From: Zopfochytrium polystomum
Taxonomy: Eukaryota > Chytridiomycota > Chytridiomycetes > Chytridiales > Chytridiaceae
Reading direction: 5' to 3'
NCBI GenBank assembly: GCA_025765615.1
Contig: JAIVFJ010000270.1
Coordinates: forward strand, 1-64,000
Length of the DNA: 64,000 nt
Both the position numbers and the translations under genes were made by a program. Shown piece by piece: positions 10,553 through 21,917 of the stretch. Each line of letters begins with the position of its first letter. Position 1 is the first letter of the stretch. The notes under the pieces are model-generated. The model was not told where the DNA came from and made no database searches. It worked only from the letters and a program-made list of their open reading frames with translations.

Positions 10553-11878
10553 ATGCCGTCGCCTTCGCCTTCGGCGTCGTCGTGGCTGTCCTTTCTTGGC
10601 GGCATCGTCGGCAGTAGCAGCAGCAGCAGCAGCAGCATTAGCCACAGTCGCCTCTCTCTCGTCCTCGCCGCCGTCCTCGCCGTCGCCCTCACCACCGCCT
10701 TCAGGTACCGCCGCAGCGCCCCAGTCGCCACCACCCTCGCCCTAACCTACTTCCCCGTCATCACCGCGCTCACGCGCGCCCGCCGCGCCGCCCTGTCCGC
10801 CTCCCACTCCCCCAACCTCCACCCGAACCACTCCCACGCTCTCGAATCCCTCGTCGCCTTCTTACGCTGGCTGCCAAATGGAGAAACTGGCACAATCCAA
10901 CACCTCCGAGCGGGCACAGACACCCTATCCGCACTCGAGCTGTCTCAAGCAAAGGCCATGCTCCAATCCGACGCCGCCGTAGAGGTCGTGGCCAGGGAGG
11001 GGAAGGTCCGCGGACTGTGGATCGAGAACGGCGTGACGAAACCAGCAAACGGGCAGCCTTTCACCCCGGCGGGAATCGCAAACAAGGCCGTCCTCCTCTT
11101 CGCCCACGGCGGCGGCATGAACTTTGGCACAGCAAAGTCGTATGCGCTCCACCACGCCCACCTCGTTACCGCATTCAATAAGCAAGCAGAACACCGCCGC
11201 AGGAGCCTCGCGGTCTTCTCCGTCGAGTACCCTCTCGCGCCGGAGCACACCCACCCGGCACAGATCGACGCCGTCGCGGAGGCGTACGACTGGCTGAAGG
11301 ACGTCCTCGGCGTGGAAGACCTCTTTGTCGGCGGCGACTCGGCCGGCGGCCTCCTCGTACTGCAGCTGGTGGCCCGGCTGCAGAACAACGGGAAGCCCAC
11401 GCCGAAAAAGGTCATCCTCATCAGCCCGTGGGTCGACCCTGCCTCCACGGTGCCCATTCCGCGCTCCCGCTTCGTTTTCGACTACATCGAGCCGCCCCTC
11501 TCCCGCCTCTGTCTGCAAAACTACTTCCCGCGCGGCATCGACTCCCGCGCCGCCCGCGTCGACGGCCCCGACGCCCCGCTCGCCGCCGTCGAGCCGGGCC
11601 TGTCCGACCCCGAAAAATACCCGCCGCCCATGGCCAAGCGCACCTTGATCGTCTACGGCGACGCAGAGACCCTCGCAGAGCCCATCGAGCGGTTCATCGA
11701 CGCCGCCCGCGCCGCCACCACCGGAAAGGATGGCGCCGACCCGGACCGACTGAGGGTTGTGGTGGGCGAGGGCATGCCGCACGAGTACCCCGTGCTGGGC
11801 TTGAACCTTCCAGGCATCGCGGGGAGGTTGGCGAGGGAGGCGGTCGAGACGGAGGCCGAGTTTTTGACTCGCGTGTAG
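10553..11878 (+). CDS. alpha/beta hydrolase, hormone-sensitive-lipase type
   Basis: An intronless gene of 441 codons for an esterase/lipase-like enzyme. The N-terminus has a Ser-rich stretch and a hydrophobic helix (LSLVLAAVLAVALTTAF), suggesting membrane anchoring. The catalytic core is complete: oxyanion-hole motif HGGG at residue 185, SVEYPLAPEHTHPA typical of the HSL group, the nucleophile Ser263 in GGDSAGG, Asp370 in YGDAE and His410 in GMPHEYP. It hydrolyses ester bonds of small or lipid esters by family analogy; the actual substrate is unknown. The ATG at 10553 is used because it precedes the membrane helix and the whole frame is open. A long minus-strand open frame over 10925-11782 is a shadow of the GC-rich codon bias. 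Confidence 0.9.
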   Translation: MPSPSPSASSWLSFLGGIVGSSSSSSSSISHSRLSLVLAAVLAVALTTAFRYRRSAPVATTLALTYFPVITALTRARRAALSASHSPNLHPNHSHALESLVAFLRWLPNGETGTIQHLRAGTDTLSALELSQAKAMLQSDAAVEVVAREGKVRGLWIENGVTKPANGQPFTPAGIANKAVLLFAHGGGMNFGTAKSYALHHAHLVTAFNKQAEHRRRSLAVFSVEYPLAPEHTHPAQIDAVAEAYDWLKDVLGVEDLFVGGDSAGGLLVLQLVARLQNNGKPTPKKVILISPWVDPASTVPIPRSRFVFDYIEPPLSRLCLQNYFPRGIDSRAARVDGPDAPLAAVEPGLSDPEKYPPPMAKRTLIVYGDAETLAEPIERFIDAARAATTGKDGADPDRLRVVVGEGMPHEYPVLGLNLPGIAGRLAREAVETEAEFLTRV

Positions 11879-12867
11879 GAGATGTGTACGTGCTGAACCC
11901 TAAACAATCGTGATGTCAGTGCCTCTTCACACCCCTGTTTGCACCAGTTTGAGCGGCTTCCTTTCAGAGGCGAAATAAGGCTTGCAACCATTGAATAAAG
12001 AGAAAAAAGCAGAATATTCCAAAACTTACTCAGCACGCGGTTTTCAACCAGCCAAAACCCTCACTTTTCACTATATTCGCTTCAACCCCGGAAGGTTAGG
12101 AATCTACAACTTGAAAGTGAAAAAGTCCATGCATATGAAGGAAAGAAGAAAGCCCAAGAGGTCAGAAAGGCACATATGTAAAGGTCAGAGGAAGGGGCCA
12201 AGATATGGAAAGAAAGCCGAAACACAGAAAGGGAAAACTTGCAGCAGACAACAGCTCACGACCCTAGTTATACAACACAACTAAAAACAAAAGAAACAAA
12301 TGATGAGGCAGTAGAACCTGAATATTCAGCCATCTCCCACTGAGGCACCGCTATCTGTGTTAGAATCAAACCCATTCCGACTCATCAGGCTCCTCTGTCA
12401 CTCCCCGGGACATAACTCTGACTTTTCACTCGTGTTTTTGCTCCAACCTGAAGGCGAGGAATCTGCAACTTGAAAGTTAAAGGACTCATACAAGTGGACT
12501 GAAGAGTGAGACTTGGACAACTAAGGATGTGCCAACAAAGAAAAAGCTGAAAAGACAAGATACGAGATGCAAATGCAACAGCCTAGTCTCCCGCCTGAAG
12601 AGGGCGGGAAGAAAGCGGGCTGGCCACGGCTCATCCGAAGGGCAAGCAAGAAAGAATTCGGGGAAGGAGCAGAGTAACCATAACTCTAAACCCAACTAGG
12701 CCATGGATATCCCGCTAGCCCTTGTTTCTTTTTGGCCCGCAGGCTTTGGACTTCGTACCCCCGCGAGGCGGAGGACAGGCCGAGACATATCTCTGCTGCC
12801 CACTTAGGGAAAGTGAAGACCACAGGTGTCCAGAATTCTAATTTTTTTTTTTTTTTTTGTCGATAGG
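11879..12867. repeat. non-coding region with a diverged direct repeat
   Basis: The stretch at about 12060-12130 and that at about 12421-12491 share, in order, CTTTTCACT, a C(T/C)CCAACC-like block, GGAATCT(A/G)CAACTTGAAAGT and a following AAAG/ACTCAT. They lie some 360 bases apart in the same orientation. The interval is purine-rich and holds no gene I can support. Confidence 0.35.
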
Positions 12868-13456
12868 CGAGTTGATGACGCTCCAGGAGCGGTTCGCCTG
12901 GTAATCCACGACGTCTGGCTGTACCTCCTCGCCGCCGGTTGGCAGCGCATCGGGCAGGAGTAGCACCTCATGCCGCGTGCCGGCAGGGTCGGCGACGAGC
13001 TCGGCTCGCCGATCATCGCAGCCCTGCTCGCGCGAGACGTTGTGCGCCTCTGCTTTCTGCAGGAGCGCCGGCACGCGCCGCTTGCAAAGCGGCTCGGTAC
13101 GGTGTTTGGGCGTCTGGACGCCTCGTAGGCGATCGGGCCGCTCCCCGGCCCCACCGTCCGTACAGCTGGCTGGCGGGAGCGAGCGGACGCCCTTGCGCGC
13201 GTGTCCGAGGCGGTGGCGCACCGCCAGAACGCTCTGGGGCTCTGCCGCGCGCTTCTTGATTGCGTGTCAAACTTTTACGAGGGTTAGGGTTATCCACGGC
13301 GAGGTGTTCGCGAGCGCCATGCTCGAGATCGGAGATCCGTAGGTCAATGCCCTCGCGAGGGTGCCCCCCATCAGCAACGTTGATCTATGGAGTGACAACA
13401 CCAACATGGAGAATATGCAGCGCCAGATGGGGCTTCAGCTCTACACCCGTCGATAA
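12868..13456 (+). pseudogene. decayed DUF4037 domain gene
   Basis: The plus strand reads as a broken DUF4037 protein (found in bacteria and fungi; function unknown, nucleotidyltransferase-linked). Recognisable pieces in order: HDVWLYLLAAGWQRIGQE, RAGRVGDELGSPIIAALLARD, VRLCFLQERRHAPLAKRLG, AGWRERADALARV, AHRQNALGLC, then in another frame VIHGEVFASAMLEIGDP and VDLWSDNTNM. It is interrupted by TAG at 12961-12963, another TAG near 13126, a frameshift near 13280 and a TAG near 13342. The upstream half of the domain is missing: a run of T (12842-12858) precedes the first recognisable residues. The relic is clearly dead. Confidence 0.7.
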
Positions 13457-13646
13457 AATGTTAAGCACTCGTTCATCTCACAGTTTTCGTACTCATGATT
13501 TCAGAAACTTTACTTCTACAAAAGTGCAACAAGTCGTTCTGGACCTGACAACTCGGTTTTGAGATTTTCCAAGTATGATTCTTTCGCATATTACATATAT
13601 TTTCCTTTTGGACCAACATTTTCCACGCAAATCACACCTGTTGCAA

Positions 13647-14000
13647 TCAGCTACTCCACTTCATCACTTGCATGTACCACCAGTGCTGTGCGCTGAATTC
13701 CTTCATTGTGAACGCCTTCTTGCGCAGCTGCTTGTTGAATACTCGCTCTTTGTCAGGGAGGTGAACCAGCCATTGCTCAAGCAGTCCGCTTCATGCCCAC
13801 CATTCGAGAACTTCTACATTGACGGAATCCTTGAAGAAAGTTGGGTTCCAGTTAACGCCCAATCCACTTTCCAACCACCACTGCAGGCCCCCAGTGGCAG
13901 AGGAATCGATGGCGTTTCTGATCGACTTCCACATTGTTGAACTCGCTGGCTCCATCCATTGCGCTCGAATCAGACTGGCTGTCGCCAATAAATAAAACAA
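13647..14000 (-). pseudogene. ankyrin-like repeat fragment
   Basis: The minus strand encodes GGLQWWLESGLGVNW, VNVEVLEWWA and SGLLEQWL, the same EVLxWWxxSGL repeat signature as the larger gene at 51749-53100. A TGA stop (13791-13793) sits inside the repeat where the frame otherwise continues to a final stop at 13647. The fragment has no start or upstream domain and appears to be a relic. Confidence 0.5.
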
Positions 14001-14154
14001 TAAAGAAGAGAGAGGAGGAGTGAGTCACCAAACAATGGGGCTGAGCCATCAAACAAGGAAGACAGCTCAGAAAATCATGGAGCATTTCTTGGCAGCAGCT
14101 GCCAAGAAGGATGGAGGAGATGGGGAGAGCTGATTGGTGCAAAGAGGAAGACAG

Positions 14155-14622
14155 TCACTCACAGCCACAAAAAAAGAGAGACACACACACATGTGTTCCC
14201 TGCATCTCACTCAGTAGATCATGTACTGTCTCTGCGGATATGTTGACTGAAGCCATGATAGTGGGATACATAGAAGCAAAGTCCATCAATAGTACGCCAG
14301 AGTACTATCCCCGCTTGGGCTGCAATACCCTTGCTCCTGACACTACCTTGGATGCGTATCTGTTGCTGGACCAATCGATCACCTGTCCATGAGAGAGAGC
14401 ATATGACGCAATCAGAGTAGCTGCCATCGTACCTGTGATATAGCGAGTGGAATCAGTCAACAGGCACTTGCAGTATGTGCTGAGCGTCACAATCTCATCC
14501 AGGAAGCCTGGCGCTTTCCCCAGTGCCAAGTGAAGGTATGTGTCGTGCATGTTGTAGAAGATCATCTCGGATATGTCCTCCTCTGTATCAGGCCGTATAT
14601 CCACGGCTAAGAGACAGTCCAA
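14155..14622 (-). pseudogene. B-family DNA polymerase fragment (Exo III to motif A)
   Basis: The minus-strand product shows, in the right order and spacing, an Exo III-like YNMHDTYLHL, a connecting helix block LIASYALSHGQVIDW, GARVLQPKRG and the polymerase motif A LLMDFASMYPTIM followed by NIS.ET. A TAG (14305-14307) lies between PKRG and the YSGV that follows in the same frame. Neither the upstream exonuclease motifs nor the palm motif C is seen nearby. The NIS.ET after motif A is more like viral or phage polymerases than host Pol delta, so a viral or mobile-element source is plausible but not shown. Confidence 0.6.
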
Positions 14623-15999
14623 ATCTCAGTGGTTCAGTTTGGAGGGACAATAATAACCCATGAAAATAATAAGAAATGGGGTCCAGCCAATCACTTTTGT
14701 GAAACGTTGTTTGGTCCAGTCAAATTGATAATCCTCACAAGTTATCAGTTAAAAAAAGCGGGGTATACTCTTTTTATTTGAGGTCGCAGGCTCAACAGCC
14801 TGTCGTCCTCACAAGAGATTTGAATTAAAATCGCAGTGGCGGCCTTGGAAGGTAACGCAAAAATGACAGGAAAGTGTTATAATTGAGCTCATCAAAATGG
14901 TACAGAAATGATCAATCAACTGGCACTGAAATGATGAGCTCAGTCCAATCTTCTCTTGTTGTTGAAAATTCATAAATACCTCAGATTCCAAGAGCGGCTT
15001 CTCACTCACAAAATCAGTAAATGGCACAACTTACATTGGTAGAACCACAGAGAAGAAGCTTTCTCTTGGAACAATCCTTCAGAGATTTTGGAGGAGGATA
15101 GCTGCTGGAAGCTCAAGCAAAAGCAGAGATCCATGTGAATTGATCCAACTGGGATGCCACCCCCACCCCTCAAACCTTGTGCAAGACAAAGGCAAAAGCA
15201 ATGCAGCTTGTAACTGCACTCCAGATGAAAGTAACATGCAATGATGACTTTTTGTGAATGGGGAGGATGTGCTGATGCAAATGTGGGCACAGCGAATTAG
15301 GCATATCGTCAGATCTTGAATAGACAAGGAATTGTCTGGTGGAACAAATTTTTTTGTTTTATTGAAAAAACAACTGGCTTTTGGCGGCGACAAATTGCAA
15401 CTTGGGGGGTCTGAGAGAGAGATAGAGATTGAGAGAGAGAGGCTGGGTTGTTTCCTTGAGACACCCTTGATGGATCAAGAGAGATAGAGAGAGAAAGAGA
15501 GCAGAGAGGAAGAGAGGGTCTCTGTGTGTGGGGTGTGGGGAGGGGGTGTGGGCATGTGTGATTGTACAGTGTCTCATCCTTTCGTCGAGTTGTCAGATGC
15601 CTCTGATGAGAAGGTCCGTTTCCCTGCCTGAAAGAGAGAGGGAGAGGGAGGAGAGAGGAAGAGAGAGAGGAGAGAGAGTGAGAGAGAGAGAGAGGAGAGA
15701 CAGGGATAATGAGAGACAGAGCATTGGCTTCCTTCCTTTTCGGATGTTTTCCATCGAGTTTTGATTGGGCACCAAAGACAAAAAATTAGAGAGTTTTTCT
15801 GATTGTAATTAGGAAGACAGTTTAGCTGAAACTCGTTGTTTTTCAGTCAGTTGATATGCAAATTTTGGACAATCTCTCCCTGACCAGACCACTCATTCGT
15901 TTTCATTTTCTTCAAACACACTGTCTTTCATAAAACAAGATTGCCCACAGCAACAAATACAGAGAAACAGAACATCAAAGAGACAGAGCCATTTTCTGA
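14623..15999. repeat. non-coding region with GA-rich low complexity
   Basis: From about 15412 to 15720 the plus strand is mostly GA dinucleotides with imperfections. The remainder is of mixed composition without a supported gene. A possible Exo-domain remnant upstream of the polymerase fragment (around 14650-14760, minus strand, QFDWTKQRF) is too weak to call. Confidence 0.4.
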
Positions 16000-18900
16000 T
16001 CAAACTTTTATGACAGAACAAAAGCCTTCACCAAGAATGAAAGCAGTTTGACTTGAGAGGAGCTGAAAGTAACCACGTAACTCAGGCGGAAGCCAGCAAC
16101 TGACTTTTGCGGCATCAAAGGTGAACCAAACACCATTTTTTATCCCAGATTTACTCTGTAGCGGCTCTCCTGTCCAAATCCATGCACTACAATTGTGTGA
16201 CTGGCTTGGGGGAGCGACATCATCACTGAATGCAGAAAAACCCTCCAGCTCATGCAACTTCTGGCCAGTCGAAGCATTCCAAATCGTGACCGTCTTGTCC
16301 TGACTTCTAGACACAACAGATTGCCCATCAGGACTGAATGCTGCAGATGTGACAACTTTAGAGTGTACCTCCAGCTTATGCAGCTCCTGGCCAGTGGAAG
16401 CATTCCAAATCCTGACTGTCTTGTCCAGACCTGCAGACACAACAAACTGCCCATCAGAGCTGAATGCTGCAGACCTGACACTATTGGAGTGTCCCTCCAG
16501 CTTATGCAGCTCCTGGCCAGTGGAAGCATTCCAAATCCTGACTGTCTTGTCAGAACTTGCAGACACAACAAACTGCCCATCAGGACTGAATGCTGCAGAG
16601 TTGACACCTTCAGAGTGTCCCTCCAGCTTGTGCAGCTCCTGGCCAGTGGAAGCATTCCAAATCCTGACTGTCTCGTCAGAACTTCCAGACACAACAAACT
16701 GCCCATCAGGACTGAATGCTGCAGAGTTGACACTATCAGAATGTCCCTGCAGCTCATGCAGCTCGTGGGCAGTGGAAGCATTCCAAATCCTGACTGTCCA
16801 GTCCCAACTTCCAGACACGACAAACTGCCCATCAGGACTGAATGCTGCAGAGTAGACAGCATAAGAGTGTCCCTCCAGCTTATGCAGCTCCTGTCCGGTG
16901 GAAGCATTCCAAATCCTGATTGTCTTGTCAGAACTTCCAGACACAACAAACTGCCCATCAGGACTGAATGCTGCAGAGTTGACACCTTCAGAGTGTCCCT
17001 CCATCTTATGGAGCTCCTGGCCAGTGGAAGTATTCCAAATCCTGACTGTTTCATCAGAACTTCCAGACACAACAAACTGCCCATCAGGACTGAATGCTAC
17101 AGAGTCGACACCACCAGAGTGTCCCTCCAGCTTATGCAGCTCCTGGCCAGTGGAAGCATTCCAAATCCTGACTGTGTTGTCCCAACTTCCAGACACAACA
17201 AACTGCCCATCAGGACTGAATGCTGCAGAGTTGACACTATCAGAATGTCCCTCCAGCTTATGCAGCTCGTGGGCAGTGGAAGCATTCCAAATCCTGATTG
17301 TCTTGTCAGAACTTCCAGACACAACAAACTGCCCATCAGGACTGAATTCTGCAGAGTAGACAGCATCAGAGTGTCCCTCCAGCTTATGCAGCTCCTGGCC
17401 AGTGGAAGCACTCCAAATCCTGACTGTGTTGTCCCAACTTCCAGACACAACAAACTGCCCATCAGGACTGAATGCTGCAGAGTTGACACTATCAGAATGT
17501 CCCTCCAGCTCATGCAGCTCGTGGGCAGTGGAAGCATTCCAAATCGCGACTGTCCAGTCCCAACTTCCAGACACGATAAACTGCCCATCAGGACTGAGTG
17601 CTGCAGAGTAGACAGCATAATAGTGTCCGTCCAGCTTATGCAGCTCCTGCCCGGTGGAAGCATTCCAAATCCTGACTGTCTTGTCAGAACTTCCAGACAC
17701 AACAAACTGCCCATCAGGACTGAATTCTGCAGAGTTGATACTATCAGAGTGTCCCTCCAGCTTATGCAGCTCCTGGCCAGTGGAAGCATTCCAAATCCTG
17801 ACTGTGTTGTCCCAACTTCCAGACACAACAAACTGTCCATCAGGACTGAATGCTGCAGAGTTGACAATAGCAGAGTGTCCCTCCAGCTTATGGAGCTCGT
17901 GGGCAGTGGAAGCATTCCAAATCCTGACTGTCCAGTCCCAACTTCCAGACACGACAAACTGCCCATCAGGACTGAATGCTGCAGAGTAGACAGCATAAGA
18001 GTGTCCCTCCAGCTTATGCAGCTCCTGCCCAGTGGAAGCATTCCAAATCCTGATTGTCTTGTCAGAACTTCCAGACACAACAAACTGCCCATCAGGACTG
18101 AATGCTACAGAGTCGACACCACCAGAGTGTCCCTCCAGCTTATGCAGCTCCTGGCCAGTGGAAGCACTCCAAATCCTGACTGTCTTGTCCCAACTTCCAG
18201 ACACAACAAACTGCCCATCAGGACTGAATGCTGCAGAGTTGACAATACCAGAGTGTCCCTCCATCTTATGGAGCTCCTGGCCAGTGGAAGTATTCCAAAT
18301 CCTGACTGTTTCATCAGAACTTCCAGACACAACAAACTGCCCATCAGGACTGAATGCTACAGAGTCGACACCACCGGAGTGCCCTTCCAGCTTATGCAGC
18401 TCCTGGCCAGTGGAAGCATCCCAAATCCTGACTGTCTTGTCATCACTTCCTGACACAACAAACTGCCCATCAGCACTGAATGCTGCAGAGTAGACACCGT
18501 TTGAGTGTCCCTCCAGAATATTTAAACAAGGAGGCCACGATTTTGGTTGCCCTTTTACAACTTTAGGGCATGACACACTTTCAGGTACATTCTGAACAAA
18601 TGTTTTAAAAAATTCAGAGTCACTTGGGGAGAAGGGTACAGCTGTGAAGTAAACTTGCAACCCAGATGCCTTGAGTGGAATGAGAAACCTTCGCACAACC
18701 CTTTTTACGTCTTTCATTAGGGTGTGCAATTGTTTCTTTTCTGGAATAGTGAACAGAGTCTGGAGCTTGGTCATGGCTGGAATCACCAAATTAAGTGAAT
18801 CAATCAAACTGCATGCTTCAAGGTAATGATGTCCGTGTTGCACAAGAAGTGCTTCTAATTCAGCCAACAGTGTCTCGTCAATCTGAAGTAATTTGCTGAT

Positions 18901-21900
18901 GGAAGTCACAGACACAGGGGCAGCACCCTTGACTGAACCTTCCTTCAACTCAGCACTCAGTTGGGCCTCATGTTTTGCCCAGTTCTTCCTCTTGAAGGAG
19001 CTGGAAATGGACTTGGTATCTTTGACCTTTGTGCCTTGTATGGGGGAGGTTGCATCTGTAGGTTTCTTCAAGTTCTCCTCCTTGTCATAGGTCTGGCTTG
19101 TAGTTTCCACTGAGGAATCAAAGCAATGCTCCCAGAAGTACTTCACTGCATATCTGACATGCTCTGGGACTCCCTTCTCCATTTTCTCATCAAAATCAGG
19201 GATCTCAGAGTGGAAATCAGAGAATGGCAGGTCACACATATTAAATTTCAGATTTTTGTTCATTGCACTGATGCACACGCTTGCAAGTTCAGAGTGGTTA
19301 CTTTTCAGGTCAATCTGAACAGACAGCTTGCATCTTTCTGGAGTTGTCAGGTAGTCCTTGACAGACTTGTGGAAAATCCTAATCTTCTTGGTGGAACCAT
19401 CAAGCACAAGGATGGGACCAAGCAGGCGGATGCACCTCATCACACTTTCAGGTTCCTCCATGTCCAGCAGAGATACGACTGCAGCAGCAGTCAGAGGTTC
19501 ATAGGCAAGAACAATGGTGGACAACACAGCAGGAAGAAGAGTTTCCAAATTGCTCGCTCTGATAGATTGGAGGATGCCATTGAATATTCTGTCATACATC
19601 GAGTCAATGCTGCCATCCATCTTGTCACCGTCAGGAAGGTTTTCAATTTGCTTAAGAGTGATTTCTTCAGTCTCTAATTTCCGCAAATAAGTGCAAGCAG
19701 TCACAAGCCAGACAAATATTCCAGCAGACTTTGACACCAGAATCTCAGATCCCTCATCAACAACAGATTGCTCAGCATTTGAAGACCTGAGGAAATCTCT
19801 TGTGAACTCAATCTGGTCCTGAGTGTTCTCCCCTGCCGTTGGCTCAATCTCCTCAAATGGAATCTTCTCAAAGGCTTTCACAATATCTACTTCAGGGCGC
19901 CCAGTCACCAGCATCTTCACGTTATCAGGGAGCAGCCTGTTCAGCTCTTGAAATACTGAAAGAATCTCATTCCTCTTCCCAATAACACTGCATTCATCAA
20001 GGGCATCGACAACCAGTACCACCAGTGTATCCAGCTTTCTGGCAGCAATGACCCTCTCCAATGGCCGAACAAGCAAAACTTTCATCATCTCATATACGGA
20101 TTTGGACAGAATATCTGGATTGTCTTGCTTGACTTGAAGCAGGATCTCTCCAAATTGATAACTGAACTTTGCAAGACCAAACACCAAAGTCAGGACCAGG
20201 TTGCTTGCACTGCTGTGACGATCGTCATCATGCTTGCAGAAGAACAGGCCACCCAGCATGCCCTGGGCTTGCAACTCCCTGGAGATGATGGCAGCCATTA
20301 CAGACTTGCCAACACCAGCAACACCTTTCAACCACATCACCCTGTTGGGGTTGGCTGCTGCAGGATTATCTGGAGACAAGAACTGAAAAACTTTCTTCAA
20401 CAGCCACTGCCTTGATCCAGGAAGGACGTCCTTCAGGAGAGCCTCCCTCTCAATATCCATCACGTCAGAGAGCGGAGTCAACCATTTCTCCAATTCGGCC
20501 AAGCTGGATCTGGAAAGTGAAATATCTGGACTGGGGATTGGAGTCTTCAAATCAGCCTTGCGGCGGCTGTACACTTCTCTGGCTTCAGTCACAATTCTGT
20601 GAAGGTTCATAGGATGATCAATGTCAGGTGAAGAAATATAAATTGGGAGGAGTGTTTACACTTACTTCATCACATCGCTCTCTGGATTAACCTTTGGCCC
20701 ATTGAGGTCTAGAATCATCTTGACTGTTTGAGACACAGATTGGAGGCCAGGACTCAGAGGGTGAGCGTGAGGGAGATCAGGAAACTTTGTGACATCAACG
20801 CTGCTGAAGTCCACCAAGACCTGTGCCGTCTTGCCATTCTCCAGGGTTGCTCCTTGCCTGCTTGAAAGAAGAACAGGCAGGATATCATGGCCTCTTTCTT
20901 TCTTCATCTGGAGTGCAAGCTCCCACTAGAGTTGTGTGTTAGTGGAGTAGAGGATGAGGGAACAAGGATCTCACTTCCAGCAAGCAGTTGTCTGGCTTCT
21001 TGTCAGCCTCCCGCATTCTCTCCATACTTGCATCAGAACACAGCAGAACGATAACTGAGGAGTGAAACAGTCCAGACATGAAGTTGATTCCCCATTCTTC
21101 ACCAAAGGAAAGGCACTCGGCATCCAAAAAAGGATGTCTTCCATTCAGCCTGGACTCCTCAGTGAGGACAGATCCAGTATAAGCTTTCAAGAGGGAAGAC
21201 ATCATTTTGTCAAAAAGTTTTCCAGCAAAGACTGTCTCAGAAGCCTGCCGGTAGCTGGCAGTGACATTAGAGGGAGGGACAGCAAGAAGCAAAATGAACC
21301 TGATACCTAATGAAAAATGGGTGCTTTTGAACTTTGGCTTTGCATTGCCATTCATCTGGAATCAGCTCAATCCATTTCTCTGCAAGCGAACAAAAGAATT
21401 AGGGAAACGAGATTGAGGCAACCAACTGAATTACAATTCTCACCTTTCTTATTTCCAAGACTCTTGTCATAACTGTCATCTGCAGCAGCAGCAGCAGCGA
21501 AGCTGCCACCAGATGCTGCAGAGGGAGCAGCCACCACTCCCATATTGGTTGTGACAGCAGCAGCAGCAGCAGAAGCGGTTCCAGTGGCGCTGGAGTTCAC
21601 TGCACCAACCACCTGCACAATTGTGAGAACAAATAGAAGTTGCAACAAAGAAAGAAGTGCAGCCAATACACAAAGGTTCTTACTTTCCACTTGAAATTCT
21701 GAGAAAGCAGACTGGGTAGATCATCGTCCTCATCAAGGACAATTGCATCGTTTGTGGCAGAGTCCACATACACCAACTGAATGGCAAAACAGATCTGGAA
21801 TTTGGCACAAACAAGCTGATGCAGCCCACGAAAGTCAGTGGTCACCGGAATGCGGACCTTCCTTCCAAGGCCATCATGCACAAAGGTCACAGTCCATGCA

Positions 21901-21917
21901 GTTGCTCGGCTGGCCAT
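16000..21917 (-). CDS. PB1-TIR-NACHT-WD40 NLR-like protein
   Basis: A six-exon STAND/NLR-type gene of about 1870 residues. Exons: 21917-21684, 21612-21444, 21379-21307, 21254-20975, 20925-20666, 20596-16000; all donors and acceptors are canonical and phases agree. Domains: a PB1-like N-terminus (about residues 8-77, ending in the acidic DEDDDLPSLL); an Ala-rich linker; a TIR domain from FFISYRQ (about 154) through FLDAECLSFGEEW and SSVIVLLCSDAS to NCLLEWELAL, where Glu252 fits the NADase glutamate position; a NACHT domain with Walker A GVAGVGKS (430-437) and Walker B LVVLVVDALDEC (about 530-541); helical NACHT-associated sequence; and 18 WD40 repeats (about 1033-1790). PB1 suggests oligomeric coupling, TIR an effector, NACHT a nucleotide switch and WD40 ligand sensing (family knowledge). 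No frameshift occurs in 5.6 kb of coding sequence. Confidence 0.88.
16249..18516 (-). repeat. 18 tandem 126-bp WD40-coding repeats
   Basis: Eighteen consecutive 42-residue units read LEGHSxxVxSAAFSPDGQFVVSGSxDxTVRIWNASTGQELHK with few changes, so the DNA itself is a near-perfect tandem array. Differences cluster at the two residues after GHS, the one after the next Val, the S/W before D and the K/E/W/N after it, and GQ versus AH near the end. Types recur in blocks (a YAV-type unit with WDWT and AH is followed by an xxVN unit at repeats 5-6, 8-9 and 14-15), indicating block duplication or gene conversion. Confidence 0.9.

Noticed and set aside
10925..11782. 285-codon minus-strand open frame
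   Set aside because: Shadow of the GC-rich hydrolase gene, whose plus-strand frame has the full catalytic triad.
13280..13292. GGGTTAGGGTTA, possible interstitial telomere repeat
   Set aside because: Only two units, and they fall where the DUF4037 frame expects residues before VIHGEVF. A chance match is more likely than a telomere scar.
16252..18453. A 733-codon plus-strand open frame across the WD40 array
   Set aside because: It is the antisense of the 126-bp repeats. Since the repeat length is a multiple of three, any frame free of stops in one unit stays open through all of them. No domain is recognisable.
16249..18516. Tandem repeats as a CRISPR-like array
   Set aside because: The 126-bp units are adjacent without spacers, coding throughout and clearly WD40.
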